Made by a program: the position numbers and the translations under genes
The notes under the pieces: model-generated
Seen by the model: the letters and a program-made list of their open reading frames with translations, nothing else
Databases searched by the model: none
Told to the model about the DNA's origin: nothing
DNA from: Conchocele bisecta
Lineage: Eukaryota; Mollusca; Bivalvia; Lucinida; Thyasiridae
DNA: 64,000 bases
Assembly (NCBI GenBank): GCA_029237695.1
Contig: CM055267.1
Span: 12,117,043-12,181,042 of the forward strand
Direction of reading: 5' to 3'
Shown here: positions 1 through 11,303 of the stretch, piece after piece
Position numbering within the stretch: position 1 is the stretch's first letter
Layout of the letters: the number at the start of each line of letters is the position of its first letter

Positions 1-311
1 TGGGGATCTGACTGGCAAATGTCGTTCCACGCTGCCAAAAAGGCTCATATCCTGCAAAACTAGTATCTTCATGGTAATATGTTCTCTCCAGTGCTTTATA
101 TTAACTACCTTAAATTAGTGTTAACATCAGGCATGCACGACTTGAAGTGGAATAAGAATATAAAGTCTATATATCTCCTCTATTAAAGGCAAATCAGACT
201 ATACTAGCTGTCTGTTCTACGTTTTGCTGCCGACAAACTGTTGGCTATTAAACACATTAAATCTAAATAATATGTAAATGTAAGTACTTTTTCATCAATA
301 ACAGAAAAAGC
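1..311. other. No recognisable feature
   Basis: AT-rich sequence with only short chance reading frames. I see no splice-flanked exon, RNA gene or repeat end here. Confidence 0.5.
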
Positions 312-636
312 CACCCTGCCCCCAAAAAAGTTTGAAGTTTCATCAAATATTGATTTATTGCGAAAAAACGCTTCTAATTTTAACATATGGGGGCTCAAAA
401 TAGTTTTGTTTATTTATGGGCCGATTTTCAAAATCTAATTTTATTTTCTTAGTTACATCATTTCCAAACTATCAAAACAGGTTTTGGAGTCAATTTCCAA
501 TGTTTTCGTTTTTTTTAGTCCTCCCCCAGCTCTTCTACCTCCTTTTCCCCCATGTCAAATTCCCATAGGAAAATTTATTTTCGCAATAAAATCAATATTT
601 GATGGAATTTCATCAAATAACAAATTGGGTAGGGTG
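312..636. mobile_element. Foldback MITE with inverted termini of about 60 bp
   Basis: The left end begins CACCCTGCCCCCAAAA and continues through a stretch containing TTTCATCAAATATTGATTT. The right end carries the same text inverted (AATCAATATTTGATGGAA, ending in GGGTAGGGTG). The arms are imperfect and enclose about 200 bp with no coding capacity. This is the structure of a non-autonomous inverted-repeat transposon. No clear target-site duplication is visible, so I cannot name a superfamily. Confidence 0.6.
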
Positions 637-1366
637 ACTGTTTTGTTACTGCTATCATAATTAATAACTCTAGTATAACCGATTTGCTGCACAGTCTGGA
701 ATGAGTGTCACTTGAACAGAGGAGAGTTGATGCCAGATTTTAAAGCGTTTTATACAAACTTAGAAACAATCTTGTAGACATCTACATAACTATAGTACTT
801 GATAAGAGGCGCTGCATAGACCCCAACACCAATACCGCCTGCTGCGTGCTGACACAATTTACACCTGGTTCTCCGTCTTCCCTATGACGTACGGTCGTGC
901 AGTGTAACCAATTCCCCACTGACACCTGTCTGACTGAGTCGCTGGACTCATTCAATGCCCAGGTCTTTGGGGTTCTGCACTCTAGAGTCATTTAATGCTA
1001 AACATTCTTCTTTTTCTTTTGATTTCTCTCACAGTACTATCTTTACTTGTCCTGCTCTTTCAGATTGTCTTTGAACTTCGTGTTTCCACTTAATTTCTTG
1101 TCGCACTCAACTGGTGGGAATACTCAAGTTGAGGGTAGACCAGTATACCGGCAAAAGTAAAAATGTCAAAGAAGCTACAAGCTTACATTGGTATGGGATC
1201 CATTAAGAATCCAATAATAATGTTATCTACAGCTAGTGGGCTATGCAAAGACTTCTTCATAAAAGTATAGTCAGCATCATTATAAACATTACACACGTAC
1301 CCTACTTCATTGAGTACTTGGAACAGATGTATGTGTGTATCACGTTTCATGTCGCTGTGATCTAAT
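637..1366. other. No gene seen; contains one copy of a dispersed repeat
   Basis: No supported exon. Bases 1108-1165 (tcaactggtg, then gagggtagaccagtat and ccggcaaaag) recur with changes at about 2870-2925 (gagggtataccagtat, ctggcaaaag), so this is a dispersed-repeat fragment. The remainder shows nothing I recognise. Confidence 0.4.
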
Positions 1367-1605
1367 CGTGGGTGGGTGGTTGGGTAGGTATGTAGGTAGA
1401 CTAGTGTATGTAGTAGTGTAGGTAGGTACCCTAGTGTATGTAGATGGGTAGGTGTATGGGTAGGTAGGTATGTAGGCAGGCAGGCAGGCAGGCAGGCAGG
1501 CGGCAGGCCGGCAGGCAGGCAGGCGGACGGGCGGCGGCGGGCGGGTGGGCGGGGCGGTCGGGCAGGCAGGCAGGCAGGCAGGCAGTCAGGTAGGTAGGTC
1601 TGCCA
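1367..1605. repeat. Microsatellite block: GGTA/GGCA/GGCG tetranucleotides
   Basis: A low-complexity block built from GGTA, then GGCA, then GCGG/GGGC variants and GGCA again. The minus-strand frame across it translates to Pro/Ala/Cys/Leu-rich repeats and is a product of the simple repeat, not a gene. Confidence 0.9.
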
Positions 1606-2450
1606 TTTAAAATGTGCAAGCTACGAAAGTGTGTGAGGTGCGAACGGGCAATGGCAAACCTAAATACTATATAAAAACAAATATATATATATAAATTCGA
1701 TCTTCTCTGGACTTGTCTATATCTTTGGATTGTAGAACCGTGTGCATCTGAAATGAGAAACATGTCGTTATAAATTGAACATTAATAATATTAATGACTA
1801 ATTAATACACATAATACTATCATGTATTATCATATTATATATATAGAATTCGCCTACTATATAATAATGTACATATTTCCCGTTTTCAATTCACCTTCTA
1901 ATTATATCATACTATATATATTTCCCGTTTTCAAATAGGGGCAAAACGACCCGACCAGACCATACATATATCACATTTTCGACCAGGGCGAAACGATCCG
2001 GTGCGAAACGACCCGGGGCGAACAGGTAACATGGGCGAAACGACCCGACACCGGAAATCCGACCGGCTCCCGGCCCACGTTACAAATCATTATGGACCCA
2101 GTAAATTGTGCTTTTAACGAAAGGTGCAGAACAATCCGAATATACTTGGAATGTAGCTTTAGTTTCAGCCATTGTTATTGGATAAACGTTGATCATCCAA
2201 CCAATGAAAAACAAGTTTACAATTTCATTTCTACGTAGTCGGTCTACTGCTCCAACTTGGGACCGAGTGTTTCGTGTCATATATTTAAACGTTCAGATAA
2301 TTCCAGAGATTACAGATTGATCCATATTTTTTCTACAGAAAGGAAAAGTATTGTTATTTTTCTAATAATATATTACTTTGGATTCTACTTTAGATATTGT
2401 TTGATTATGAAGTACCCGTTTTAAAAGTCTATATTAATTTGTTGATCTGT
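1606..2450. other. No gene; cluster of a GGGCGAAACGACC motif
   Basis: Bases 1937-2051 contain several direct copies of variants of GGGCGAAACGACC. The same motif cluster occurs at 49793-49876, so it belongs to a dispersed repeat. The rest is AT-rich with no supported exon. Confidence 0.45.
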
Positions 2451-2671
2451 GGTGGGTGGGGTACATTTAAGAATGGTTAATTGGCCTTGAAGGCTGAAGA
2501 GAGAAGCAAGGATGTTTCTTGAATCTTCTGGTTAGAGCAGTAGATGTGAGATCGTATGGTGGTCGCTTGACCGGGCCAGGGGCTTTCCCCAGGGACTCCG
2601 GTTTCGTCCCACATTAAAGATCACCTTTACGCCCCCATCTGTCTCGAGCCCTATCTATCAAGCCCCACGGA
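2451..2671. repeat. Possible degenerate SINE fragment
   Basis: This stretch has a tRNA-like sequence (ggttagagcagtagatgtgag) followed by a block containing GGGACTCCGGTTTCGTCCCA. It looks like an old SINE body next to the clearer SINE at 2672. I do not see a full pair of polymerase III boxes, so this is tentative. Confidence 0.3.
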
Positions 2672-2868
2672 TTGTGGAGCGCGTGGTCGAGCGGTCTGAC
2701 TGCTGATCTTAGGTCGTGGGTTCGAGCCTCACCGAAGGCGTGCGTTGTGTCCTTGAGCGAGACACTTTGTCCACACTGCTTCGGTCAACCCAGCTGTAAA
2801 TGGGTACCGGCTAAATACCTGGAACATCGATTGTATTTGATTGTATGTACTTGTGAATAAAAATATGA
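2672..2868 (+). mobile_element. tRNA-derived SINE
   Basis: The first 60 bases look like a tRNA. A box-A match (GTGGTCGAGCGG, near 2683-2694) is followed about 25 bases later by a box-B match (GGTTCGAGCC, 2719-2728), the internal polymerase III promoter of tRNAs and tRNA-derived SINEs. The body after it (ttgtgtccttgagcgagac, then ctgtaaatgggtacc) resembles conserved SINE central domains found across animals. The element ends in an AT-rich tail with TTGTATTTGATTGTATG and AATAAAAAT. The head cannot be a functional tRNA because the 3' acceptor half is missing. The SINE superfamily is not assigned. Confidence 0.7.
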
Positions 2869-3203
2869 TCAACTGGTGATAAGCGTCAGTATTGAGGGTA
2901 TACCAGTATACTGGCAAAAGCAAGTCAATGGAACCAGTAGTATGCACTTTTTGGTAATCGTTGTTGAATAAATAAAGTTTAAACTATGTGTGTTGTGTCT
3001 GTTCAAATCAGGGACTTACCGTACGGGATACAAAACTTTGTGTTTTCTCAGAAACGTTTACTTATTAGCAGCCTCTTTAACCTTTCACATAGTCCAATCA
3101 CAGGTTGAAGTAATCGACCATGGCCTATAAATACATTAAATATATCTAAAAGCATCAATAAGAGAAAAAAAAATATTTTTTTTTGTTTTACTCCCTATTA
3201 TAG
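2869..3203. other. No gene seen
   Basis: Holds the second copy of the dispersed repeat mentioned for 1108-1165, then AT-rich sequence with no supported feature. Confidence 0.4.
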
Positions 3204-6200
3204 CACATTACCAAGGTCCATATCTTTTAATGGGCTGTACTCGGATGACCTCGAGACACGGACTCACAAAACAGTCAACTGATTTATGTCATTGTGATTG
3301 TCGTCTATTGCAGCAGCTTAGGCAACCGTTTCAGGTTGCACTATATCGCTACATCACGCTACGCAGTAAAAACGTGTGTAATAGCATTTACAATATAAAA
3401 TATAGAAAAAACCTGCACGGCTTTGACGTTCATACTTCACTGTATTGTTTTTGAGAAACAATTCTACAATATGACACAAAAATATTACCATAAAGTGCGT
3501 ATTAGCAAAATTCTTAGGTCACTCTCCACGAAGTAAACAAAGAACGCTTCAAATGCACATTTGGACAGACTACTCCGTCATAACTCTTACGTAATGCAAA
3601 AAATGTAATTAGAGTTCTGTACTCGGAACAGTTAGGCAAATGTTAGATGCTCCGCAACAATATATTCCCCGATGTGGTATGTCCATATGTTTTCGATCTA
3701 CGGATTAAGAAAATTCTGCATTTTTCTCTAGAAGATATCGCCATCGGGCACATTTATTTCTTTGGCTTTCCCAATGATCGCCACGTCGCTGACAAGGTAA
3801 GCAGGTGTCTGGCTGGTAACCAGTCAATGTAACATGACGCATATGCATGACACTCGCGCGAATATCAGCCAATCCTAGTCTTAATGATGACATCATCAGG
3901 AAAACATCAAGATTAGACAACATGGCTTCCATAGACATACAAATGTTGGTGAGATTGAATTGTCTGTCGTGACGCATTGGATGGGTATAAATGTAGGTTT
4001 GATTAAATGTTTGATTGAAAACAATGTTTTTTCGATGCAACATGTTTCTTTACAGGCCGGGATGGCGTAAAAGTGTATTTTTAACAGGGTCTGAAAATAG
4101 CACTAGTCTGAGGTCCTGGACCTGCAAATTTTAACATCGGACCTTTGCCATTTACAAGCAACAGATCCGCTGGACCTGTGATAAAATTGCAATTGCCACC
4201 ATCGTTCAGTGGCGAAATTAAATCCGTTCTGATTATCGTCTTAGTATCTGTCTGCTTCATGAAGAATTGTTGATATTATCTGTTCTCCGGCAGCTTACAT
4301 GTATGTGTATTTATCATACCAGGGATTTTGGGAAGGGGCCTTTTTAGCGAAGCTCATGTGAGCTATTGTTACCGCAATGTGTAATGTCGTCGTCCGTGAA
4401 CATTTTGAAACGTCTTCTCCTCGGTAACCATTGGGCCTATAGTCACCAAACTTTATGGTCATGGTCCTTAGGTAGGGGGATTACAAAATTGTTAAAATGA
4501 CATCATTACGTAATCCAAGATGGCCGCCGTCTAAAAATAGCACAAATTCTTCAAAAATCTTCTTCTCCAGAACCGCCAACCGGATTTCGACAAAACTTGG
4601 TAGGAATGATCGATGTACAATGCTTTTTCAAAGGTGTTAAAATGGTGACCCCGGGGTCAAAATGGGCGTGGCCCGTGAGGTCAAATTGGGGTCATATATC
4701 AAATTGAAGGTATCAACGAGGCGATCACCCTGGTGCATGTTTTGTCGAAATCGGATGGTTGTGTCATCCAAGATGGCCGCCGAAAGGTCAAACGGTCGTT
4801 CTTTTATTAGAGATTTCAAAATTCTTCTTTACATGAACCGCTTGGCCCATGGTAGCCAAACTTAAAAGTTATGGTCCATGGGTGAAGCCTTTTCAGATTT
4901 GTTAAAATGGAGGTCATTGCTAATCCAAGATGGCCGCCGTCTAAAAATAGCATAAATTCTTCAAAAATCTTCTTCTCATGAACTGCTAGCCGGATTTCGA
5001 CGAAACTTGGTAGGAATGATCGATTTACAATGCTCTTTCAAAGTTGTTAAAATGGTGACCCCAGGGTCAAAATTGGGCGTGGCCCGTGGGGTCAAATTTT
5101 ATTTTTTACTGAATATGGTCATGTTATATATCAAATCGAAGGTATCAATGAGGCGATCACTCTGATGATTTTTTTGTCAAAATCAGATGGTTATGTCATC
5201 CAAGATGGCCGCCAAAAGGTCGTTCTTTTATCAGAGATTTCAAAATTCTTCTTCACATGAACCGCTTGGCCCATGGTAGCCAAACTTAAAAGTTATGGTC
5301 CATGGGTGAAGCCTTTTCAGATTTGTTAAAATGGAGGACATCGCTAATCCAAGATGGCTGCCATCTAAAAATAGCATAAATTCTTAAAAAATCTTCTTCT
5401 CATGAATCGCTGGCCGGATTTCGACGAATTATCGATGTACAATGCTCTTTCAAAGTTGTGAAACTGGTGACGCCGGGGTCAAAAATGGGCGTGGCCCGTG
5501 GGGTCAAATTTTACCGAATATGCTCATGTCATATATCAAATTGAAGGTATCGATGAGGCGATTGCTCTGGTGCAATATTTGTCAATCGGATGATTATGTC
5601 ATCCATGATGGCCGCCAAAAGGTCTATTTATTCAAGATTTTGAACGTATTTTTCTCAGGAATCACATGGCCGATGCTGGCCAAACTTCATAGTAAGTTAA
5701 GATCCTTGGGTGAAGCATTTTCAGATTTGGTAAAATGAGAGTCATCGCTTAATCCAAGATGACTGCCATCTAACAATAGCACAATTTTTTTAAAACACAT
5801 ATGAACTCAATGTCACATTCTCCTCTGGTGTTCATGGAGTCAGGTGAGCGAATTAGGGCCATCATGGCCCTCTTGTTTTATATTTTGGGAAAAAATAGCG
5901 CGTGAAATTGCTTGAATTGGGAAATTTTTTCGTCGACCGATCAAATCCATTACTGGGATTTTTTGTCGATATTGTTAATATTTTATTAACCATCCATCCA
6001 AATTTGACAACTTGTGTCAATGAATCTGCTTATGGACTGCATGAGCACAATACTCAAGATTTCACTGTTTTTTTTGACGATTGGGAATTTATTTTACAGA
6101 TTGGGGAGAAAAAAACGGCTCGGCCCCTGGAGGCATGGTAGTTTAGTCTTTTGGTATGCTCTGTATGGAAATTAATAATTTTGATGTCCTTGGCCCGCGA

Positions 6201-6509
6201 CATGCCGAGGCTTTGATAGTATACTGAAAAACTCGGGGCGCATGCCAATCTGCTGACTATATTGCGCTGTCCGCAAGTGGGCGTGACAAAATCTAAAAAT
6301 TTATTATCTGGACCTCTTGGACCTTCCAAAATGTTCCTCGGACCTTTCACTTTTTCATTTTTACCTCCCGGACCTACTGGTACATGTACATTTGCCTAAC
6401 TTCTGACATAGGCAACAATTATATAAATCGTTTGACTGTGTCGTGAGAGTCCGTTGTCTCAAGGCCGTCCGAGTATGGCCCATTAAAACATAGGGTCCTT
6501 GGTAATGTG
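3204..6509. mobile_element. 3.3-kb element with inverted termini of about 85 bp
   Basis: Bases 3204-3290 and 6427-6509 are inverted copies of each other at roughly 80 percent by eye. Both begin CACATTACCAAGG and share TTTTAATGGGC, ACTCGGA and ACAGTCAA in order. They bracket 3.3 kb whose centre is filled by the array element D1 (4346-5877). Two stretches rich in TCGGACCTTT and GGACCT (4110-4190 and 6305-6375) lie near the two sides in the same orientation. A frame at 3647-3832 ends near a consensus splice donor (gtaagc at about 3798), so a decayed gene inside the element is possible, but no product is recognisable. Confidence 0.55.
4346..5877 (+). mobile_element. Array element, family D (copy 1)
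   Basis: The 5' end is a hairpin (AGCTCATGTGAGCT) after a run of five T. The 3' end is CAGGTGAGCG, then the hairpin AGGGCCATCATGGCCCT, then CTTGTT. In between are about three and a half direct repeats of roughly 420 bp, recognised by GCCGGATTTCGAC near 4570, 4990 and 5412 and by repeated AATCCAAGATGGCCGCC. No protein is encoded. Reading frames across it are shadows of the repeat. Confidence 0.7.
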
Positions 6510-6551
6510 TTCCTTATTTTTCTCTCACTTATTCATGCTTTTAGGTTTTTT

Positions 6552-6589
6552 GAATGTTTTTGTAAGAGTTTCTCAAATCACCTATAATT
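6552..6589 (+). repeat. Left flank shared with 8452-8494
   Basis: The stretch containing TTTTTGTAAGAGTTTCTCAA, CACCTA and ending ATAATT is repeated almost exactly in front of the next array element at 8495. Together with the shared right flank (7837-7910 and 11304-11375) it shows that the locus carrying family B1 and the locus carrying C1 are copies of one sequence. Confidence 0.75.
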
Positions 6590-7836
6590 ATACCCCCACA
6601 AACAAAGTTTGTTGGGGGTATATAGGAGTCAGCTTATCGGTCTGTTGGAAATTCCCTTCCGCTCTATATCTTCTACACCGATGCATGGATTATCAAATGG
6701 CTTGGCACAAATGTTTCTCATGATGAGAAGGTGTGTCGCGATGAATAACCACGCACCTACGTCCAAGGTCACAGTTGAAGGTCAAAGGTCAAACCTATCG
6801 AAATTCCCTTCCGCTCTATAACTTCTACACCGATGCATGGATTATCAAATGGCTTGGCACAAATGTTTCTCATGATGAGAAGGTGTGTCGCGATCAATAA
6901 CTACGCACCTACATCCAAAGTCAAGGTCACAGTTGAAGGTCAAAGGTCAAACCTATTGAAATTCCCTTCCGCTCTATATCTTCTACACCGATGCATGGAT
7001 TATCAAATGGCTTGACACAAATGTTTCTCATGATGAGAAGGTGTGTCGCGATCAATAACCACGCACCTACGTCCAAGGTCAATATCACAGTTGAAGGTCA
7101 AACCTATTGAAATTCCCTTCCGCTCTATATCTTCTACACCGATGCATGGATTATCAAATGGCTTGGCACAAATGTTTCTCATGATGAGAAGGTGTGTCGC
7201 GATCAATAACCATGCACCTACGTCCAAGGTCAATATCACAGTTGAAGGTCAAACCTATTGAAATTCCCTTCCGCTCTATATCTTCTACACCGATGCATGG
7301 ATTATCAAATGGCTTGGCACAAATGTTTCTCATGATGAGAAGGTGTGTCGCGATCAATAACCACGCACCTACGTCCAAGGTCAAGGTCACAGTTGAAGGT
7401 CAAAGGTCAAACCTATTGAAATTCCCTTCCGCTCTATATCTTCTACACCGATGCATGGATTATCAAATGCCTTGGCACAAATGTTTCTCAGGATGAGAAG
7501 GTGTGTCGCGATCAATAACCACGCACCTACGTCCAAGGTCACAGTTGAAGGTCAAAGGTCAAACCTATTGAAATTCCCTTCCGCTCTATATCTTCTACAC
7601 CGATGCATGGATTATCAAATGGCTTGGCACAAATGTTTCTCATGATGAGAAGGTGTGTCGCGATCAATAACCACGCCACCGATGCATGGATTATGATACT
7701 ATGCCCAGGGTCAAGGTCACAGACTTGATGCGTTTGAAACCTTAACGCTCGGCTAAATGGCTTATAATCAAAAATGCCTTGTTTTCTTTGGCTGCCAGTG
7801 GGGGTATTCGTGTGCCGACAGGCCACATTTCTAGTT
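6590..7836 (+). mobile_element. Array element, family B (copy 1), DR1-bearing monomers
   Basis: The 5' hairpin starts ATACCCCCACAAAC and folds on GTTTGTTGGGGGTAT. The 3' end has GTGGGGGTA, which is the inverse of the 5' TACCCCCAC, then GTGTGCCGACAGGCCAC, then ATTTCTAGTT. The body is six to seven direct repeats of 151-159 bp, each with GATGCATGGATTATCAAATG. Most carry AGGTCAAAGGTCA after GTTGA. Recurrent peptide shadows on both strands come from the repeat and are not genes. Confidence 0.75.
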
Positions 7837-7910
7837 TCTGTTTGCCTTCAGCTTTTATCTTTATATTGCACACATGCATTACTTAGTACCTATACAGCAT
7901 TCCACATTAA

Positions 7911-8394
7911 AGGTACACTCAGTAGACACAAACTGTTCTTTATCGGAATTAAATACATGTATGTGTATAATTGTGTCACTATTCCAACAGTTCTAGTTAC
8001 GAGTGCTCACTACACAGATATAATCAATTATTAATATTTATTTCACTGATAGTGACGTGCGGTGGTATCACCGTATCAGGCTATTCAAATGAAGCATGAT
8101 ATTTTTTATTTATTTATACTAATTAAATGCGTCACCTGAAAAAAATAATATTTTTGACAGATTATATGTATGATCATTGCACATCAAAAAATAAATACAG
8201 AGAATAAACAGTAATATACGTTAACATTTTAAGGAAATACGGTTATCGCCCCTGATATCACTGTGGAAATTACATCTGATGTATATAAAATGCCAATGAA
8301 TACGTGGGGTAATGGTGAATGAATGTTTATTTTGCCAGCAAATGTCTCAGGTGATGTCTCCGCTATAAAGAACACTTTGAGTGGGCATGTACAT
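7911..8394. mobile_element. TTAA-flanked MITE (piggyBac-like), full copy
   Basis: The inverted ends start AGGTACACTCAGTAG on the left and close with GAGTGGGCATGTACAT on the right, with TTAA on both sides (7907-7910 and 8395-8398). An unoccupied version of the same site exists in this window at about 11371-11390, where a single TTAA sits between the same flanks. That confirms TTAA duplication on insertion, as in the piggyBac superfamily. About 480 bp, no coding capacity. Confidence 0.85.
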
Positions 8395-8494
8395 TTAATA
8401 CAATTAACCCTGCTACTGATCGTACGTCCGTCCATCTGTCTATATATTTGAACGTTTTTGTAAGAGTTTCTCAAATCACCTACATTGTATAATT

Positions 8495-11303
8495 GTATCC
8501 CCCGGTCTACCGTCGGGGGATACTATGGATTTGACAGCGCGCCGCGGTCCGCGTCCGCCGTAGACACTTCTTGTCCGGAGCATAACTCGAACACCCTTTG
8601 GAATATTTTCATGAAACTTCACACATGCATAGACCACGACCCGAAGGTGTGTCGCGCACAAGAATGACAACTCTCGCATAGCTAATTTTTTAGTTATCTC
8701 CCTTTTTTGTTTCTCGCACTGATTTCGTGTCCGGAGCATAACTCCACCACCCTTTCGAATATTTTCATGAAACTTCACACATGCATAGACCACGACCCGA
8801 AGGTGTGTCGCGCACAAGAATGACAACTCTTGCATAGCTAATTTTTGAGTTATCTCCCTTTTTTGTTTCGCGCACTGATTGACCATAACTGACCACCCTT
8901 TGGAATATTTTTATGAAACTTAACACATTCAATTAGACCACGAACCGAAGGTGTGTCGTGCACAAGAATGACAACTCTGCATAGCTAATTTTTGAGTTAT
9001 CTCCCTTTTTTGTTTTCGCTCACTGATTTCCTGTCCGGAGCATAACTCGACCACCCTTTGGAATATTTTCATGAAACTTCACACATGCATAGACCACGAC
9101 CCGGAGGTGTGTCGCGCACAAGAATGACAACTCTTGCGTAGCTAATTTTTCAGTTATCTCCCTTTTTTGTTTTGCGCACTCTACAAACTGGACAATAATG
9201 CATGAAGACCTGTTTTTCGTCTGTCTGCTCTGTATACCTTTTCTCGTGTGCTCTGTACACCTTACCTGTAGAGAGAACAATAGAAACTGGAGAACCATGT
9301 GCTAAGCATGGGCTAGCATGTGCAGATGTCCACTGCTTGACCCTTGACCACTGCTGACCAGGTAATTTATACAGGTAAATCACTACATTGGGTACTGTGT
9401 TGAAAATATTGTGGCATTATGTGGACCTCTGCAGATATATGTAGATAAATATAGGACTATTAAAAAAAAATCTGGTCTCCAATAGCAAGCATTATTATTT
9501 TTAAACTTTTTTTTGTCAATTGTTTTTTTTTTTTCAGTATTTTTTTTCATTTTTTTTCTTCAAATTATTTTTCAATTTGACTGGAAAAAAAATCTGGGCT
9601 CCGGTAGCAAAAGCATTGATTATTTTAAACTTTTTTTTTCCATTTTTTTTTTTTCATTTTTTTTTTCAAATTATTTTTCATTTTTTGTCCAGTAGCAGAA
9701 GGTCGTAAGTGCTATATACAGACTATTCACCTGTACATGTGCTAGCATGTGCAACTGACCACTGACCACTTACAGGTAATTTATACAGGTAAATGATTAT
9801 ATTACATTTCCGTAAACTGTGTTGAAAATATTGTGGCATTATGTGGACCTGTGCAGATATATGTAGATAAATATAGGACTATTAAAAAAAATTCTGGGCT
9901 CCAGTAGCAAGCATTATTATTTTTAATTTTTAAACTTTTTTTCCATTTTTTTTTTCATTCAAATTCTTTTTCAATTTTTGTCTAGTAGCATAAGGTCGTA
10001 AGTGCTATATACAGACTATTATCATATAATAAAACAATTATTGACTAGTGAGCCATAGAATATAATCTGATATTCTATGGTTCACTAGTCAATAATTGTA
10101 TAATATTGTTCGGGCCAGTGAAAAATTGCTTTCGGGCCCAGGCTCGAGGTCAAGGCGGGACAAGGCGAGGCATCTAATTCCGCGGAATTCTTGTTTACTT
10201 ATCTCCCTTTGTTGTTTCGTGCTCTGATTTTGTCTCCAAAGCATAACTCGAACACGCATATACGCATTGCTCTAATGGTCCTCTACCGCCCTGTGCCAAA
10301 TCCACGTTCGTTCTGCCCCCGTCAAGCCCAGGGTCAAGGTCACATACTTAGTGCTTCAAAAACATTAACGCTTGGGTAAATATCTTATACTTTCTGTTTT
10401 CTTTCATGGATCATGGATCATCTTCATATTTCATATACGCATTGCTCTAATGGTCCTCTACCGCCCTGTGCCAAATCCACGTTCGTCCTGCCCCACTAAT
10501 CCCAGGGTCAAGGTCACATACTTGGTGCTTCAAAAACTACTTTAAGCTCAGGTAAAGATCTTATAATTTTTATTTCCATTCACGGATCAACTTCATATTT
10601 CATATACGCGTTTGCTCTAATGGTCGTCTACCGCCCTGTGCCAAATCCACGTTCGTCCTGCCCCCGCCAAGCCCAGGGTCAAGGTCACATACTTAGTGCT
10701 TCAAAAAACTTTAACGCGGGGTCGGGTAAATATCTTATAATTTCTGTTTTCTTTCATGGATCATCTTCATATTTCATATACGCATTGCTCTAATGGTCCT
10801 CTACCGCCCTGTGCCAAATCCACGTTCGTCCTGCCCCCGCCAATCCCCAGGGTCAAGGTCACATACTTGGTGCTTCAAAAACTTTAATGCTCAGGTAAAT
10901 ATCTTATAATTTTTCTTTCCATTCACGGATCAACTTCATATTTCATATGATGTTGCTCTAATGGTCCTCTACCGCCCTGTGCCAAATCCACGTTCGTCCC
11001 GCCCCCGCCAAGCCCAGGGTTAACATCATATACTTAGTGCTTCAAAAACTTTAATGCTCAGGTAAATATCTTATAATTTCTGTTTTCTTTCACGGATCAG
11101 CTTCATATTTCATATATGCATTGCTCTAATGGTCCTCTACCGCCCTGTGCCAAATCCACGTTTGTCCTGCCCCCGCCAAGCCCAGGGTGAAGGTCACATA
11201 CTTGGTGCTTCAAAAACTTTAACGCTCAGGTAAAAGAAAATTTTGACTTGCAATTTGGCCTCATTTATTATCAAAGCGATATGACAAGCGTCCATTTCTA
11301 GTT
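8495..11303 (+). mobile_element. Array element, family C (copy 1), composite
   Basis: It starts with the hairpin GTATCCCCCGG..CGTCGGGGGATAC and ends with ACAAGCGTCCATTTCTAGTT. The first part (to about 9180) is a direct repeat of roughly 156 bp (CCACCCTTTGGAATATTTTC). Then come T-rich blocks around CTGGGCTCCAGTAGCAAGCA (9440-10020), a 66-bp palindrome, and the 3' end of another family (AATTCCGCGGAATT then CTTGTT, ending near 10196). From 10240 it runs in monomers of about 175 bp containing CCCAGGGTCAAGGTCACATA. Monomer types are therefore mosaic. No gene is present. Confidence 0.7.
10034..10099. repeat. 66-bp near-perfect palindrome (copy 1)
   Basis: Arms of about 29 bases beginning ACAATTATTGACTAGTGAGC fold on themselves around a short centre (AATCTGA) with one mismatch. 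A second copy with perfectly matched arms is at 38165-38230 in the same repeat context, so it is a fixed part of that repeat or an early hairpin insertion. Confidence 0.85.

Noticed and set aside
1431..1763. 110-residue Pro/Ala/Leu-rich minus-strand frame
   Set aside because: It is a translation of the GGCA/GGTA microsatellite.
1937..2051. Regulatory site cluster (GGGCGAAACGACC)
   Set aside because: The same cluster occurs at 49793-49876 in unrelated context, so it is a dispersed repeat.
2674..2745. Functional tRNA gene
   Set aside because: Box A and box B are present but the 3' half of the acceptor stem and a terminator run are missing, and SINE body sequence follows.
3731..3798. Possible internal exon between an acceptor-like ttttctctag and donor gtaagc
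   Set aside because: No neighbouring exon in a compatible phase and no recognisable peptide. It may be part of a decayed gene in the 3.3-kb element.
6609..7645. Repeated frames with [17 protein letters not shown] on the plus strand and matching frames on the minus strand
   Set aside because: They are shadows of the family B tandem repeat on both strands. Frames restart in every unit.
8476..8886. 136-residue minus-strand frame with an internally repeated peptide ([22 protein letters not shown]), also at 31208-31756, 32972-33379 and 33495-33938
   Set aside because: The 156-bp DNA monomer is a multiple of three, so one open frame continues through each array. The same peptide appears wherever the repeat occurs, with breaks where unit length shifts. 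There is no sign of protein-level constraint.
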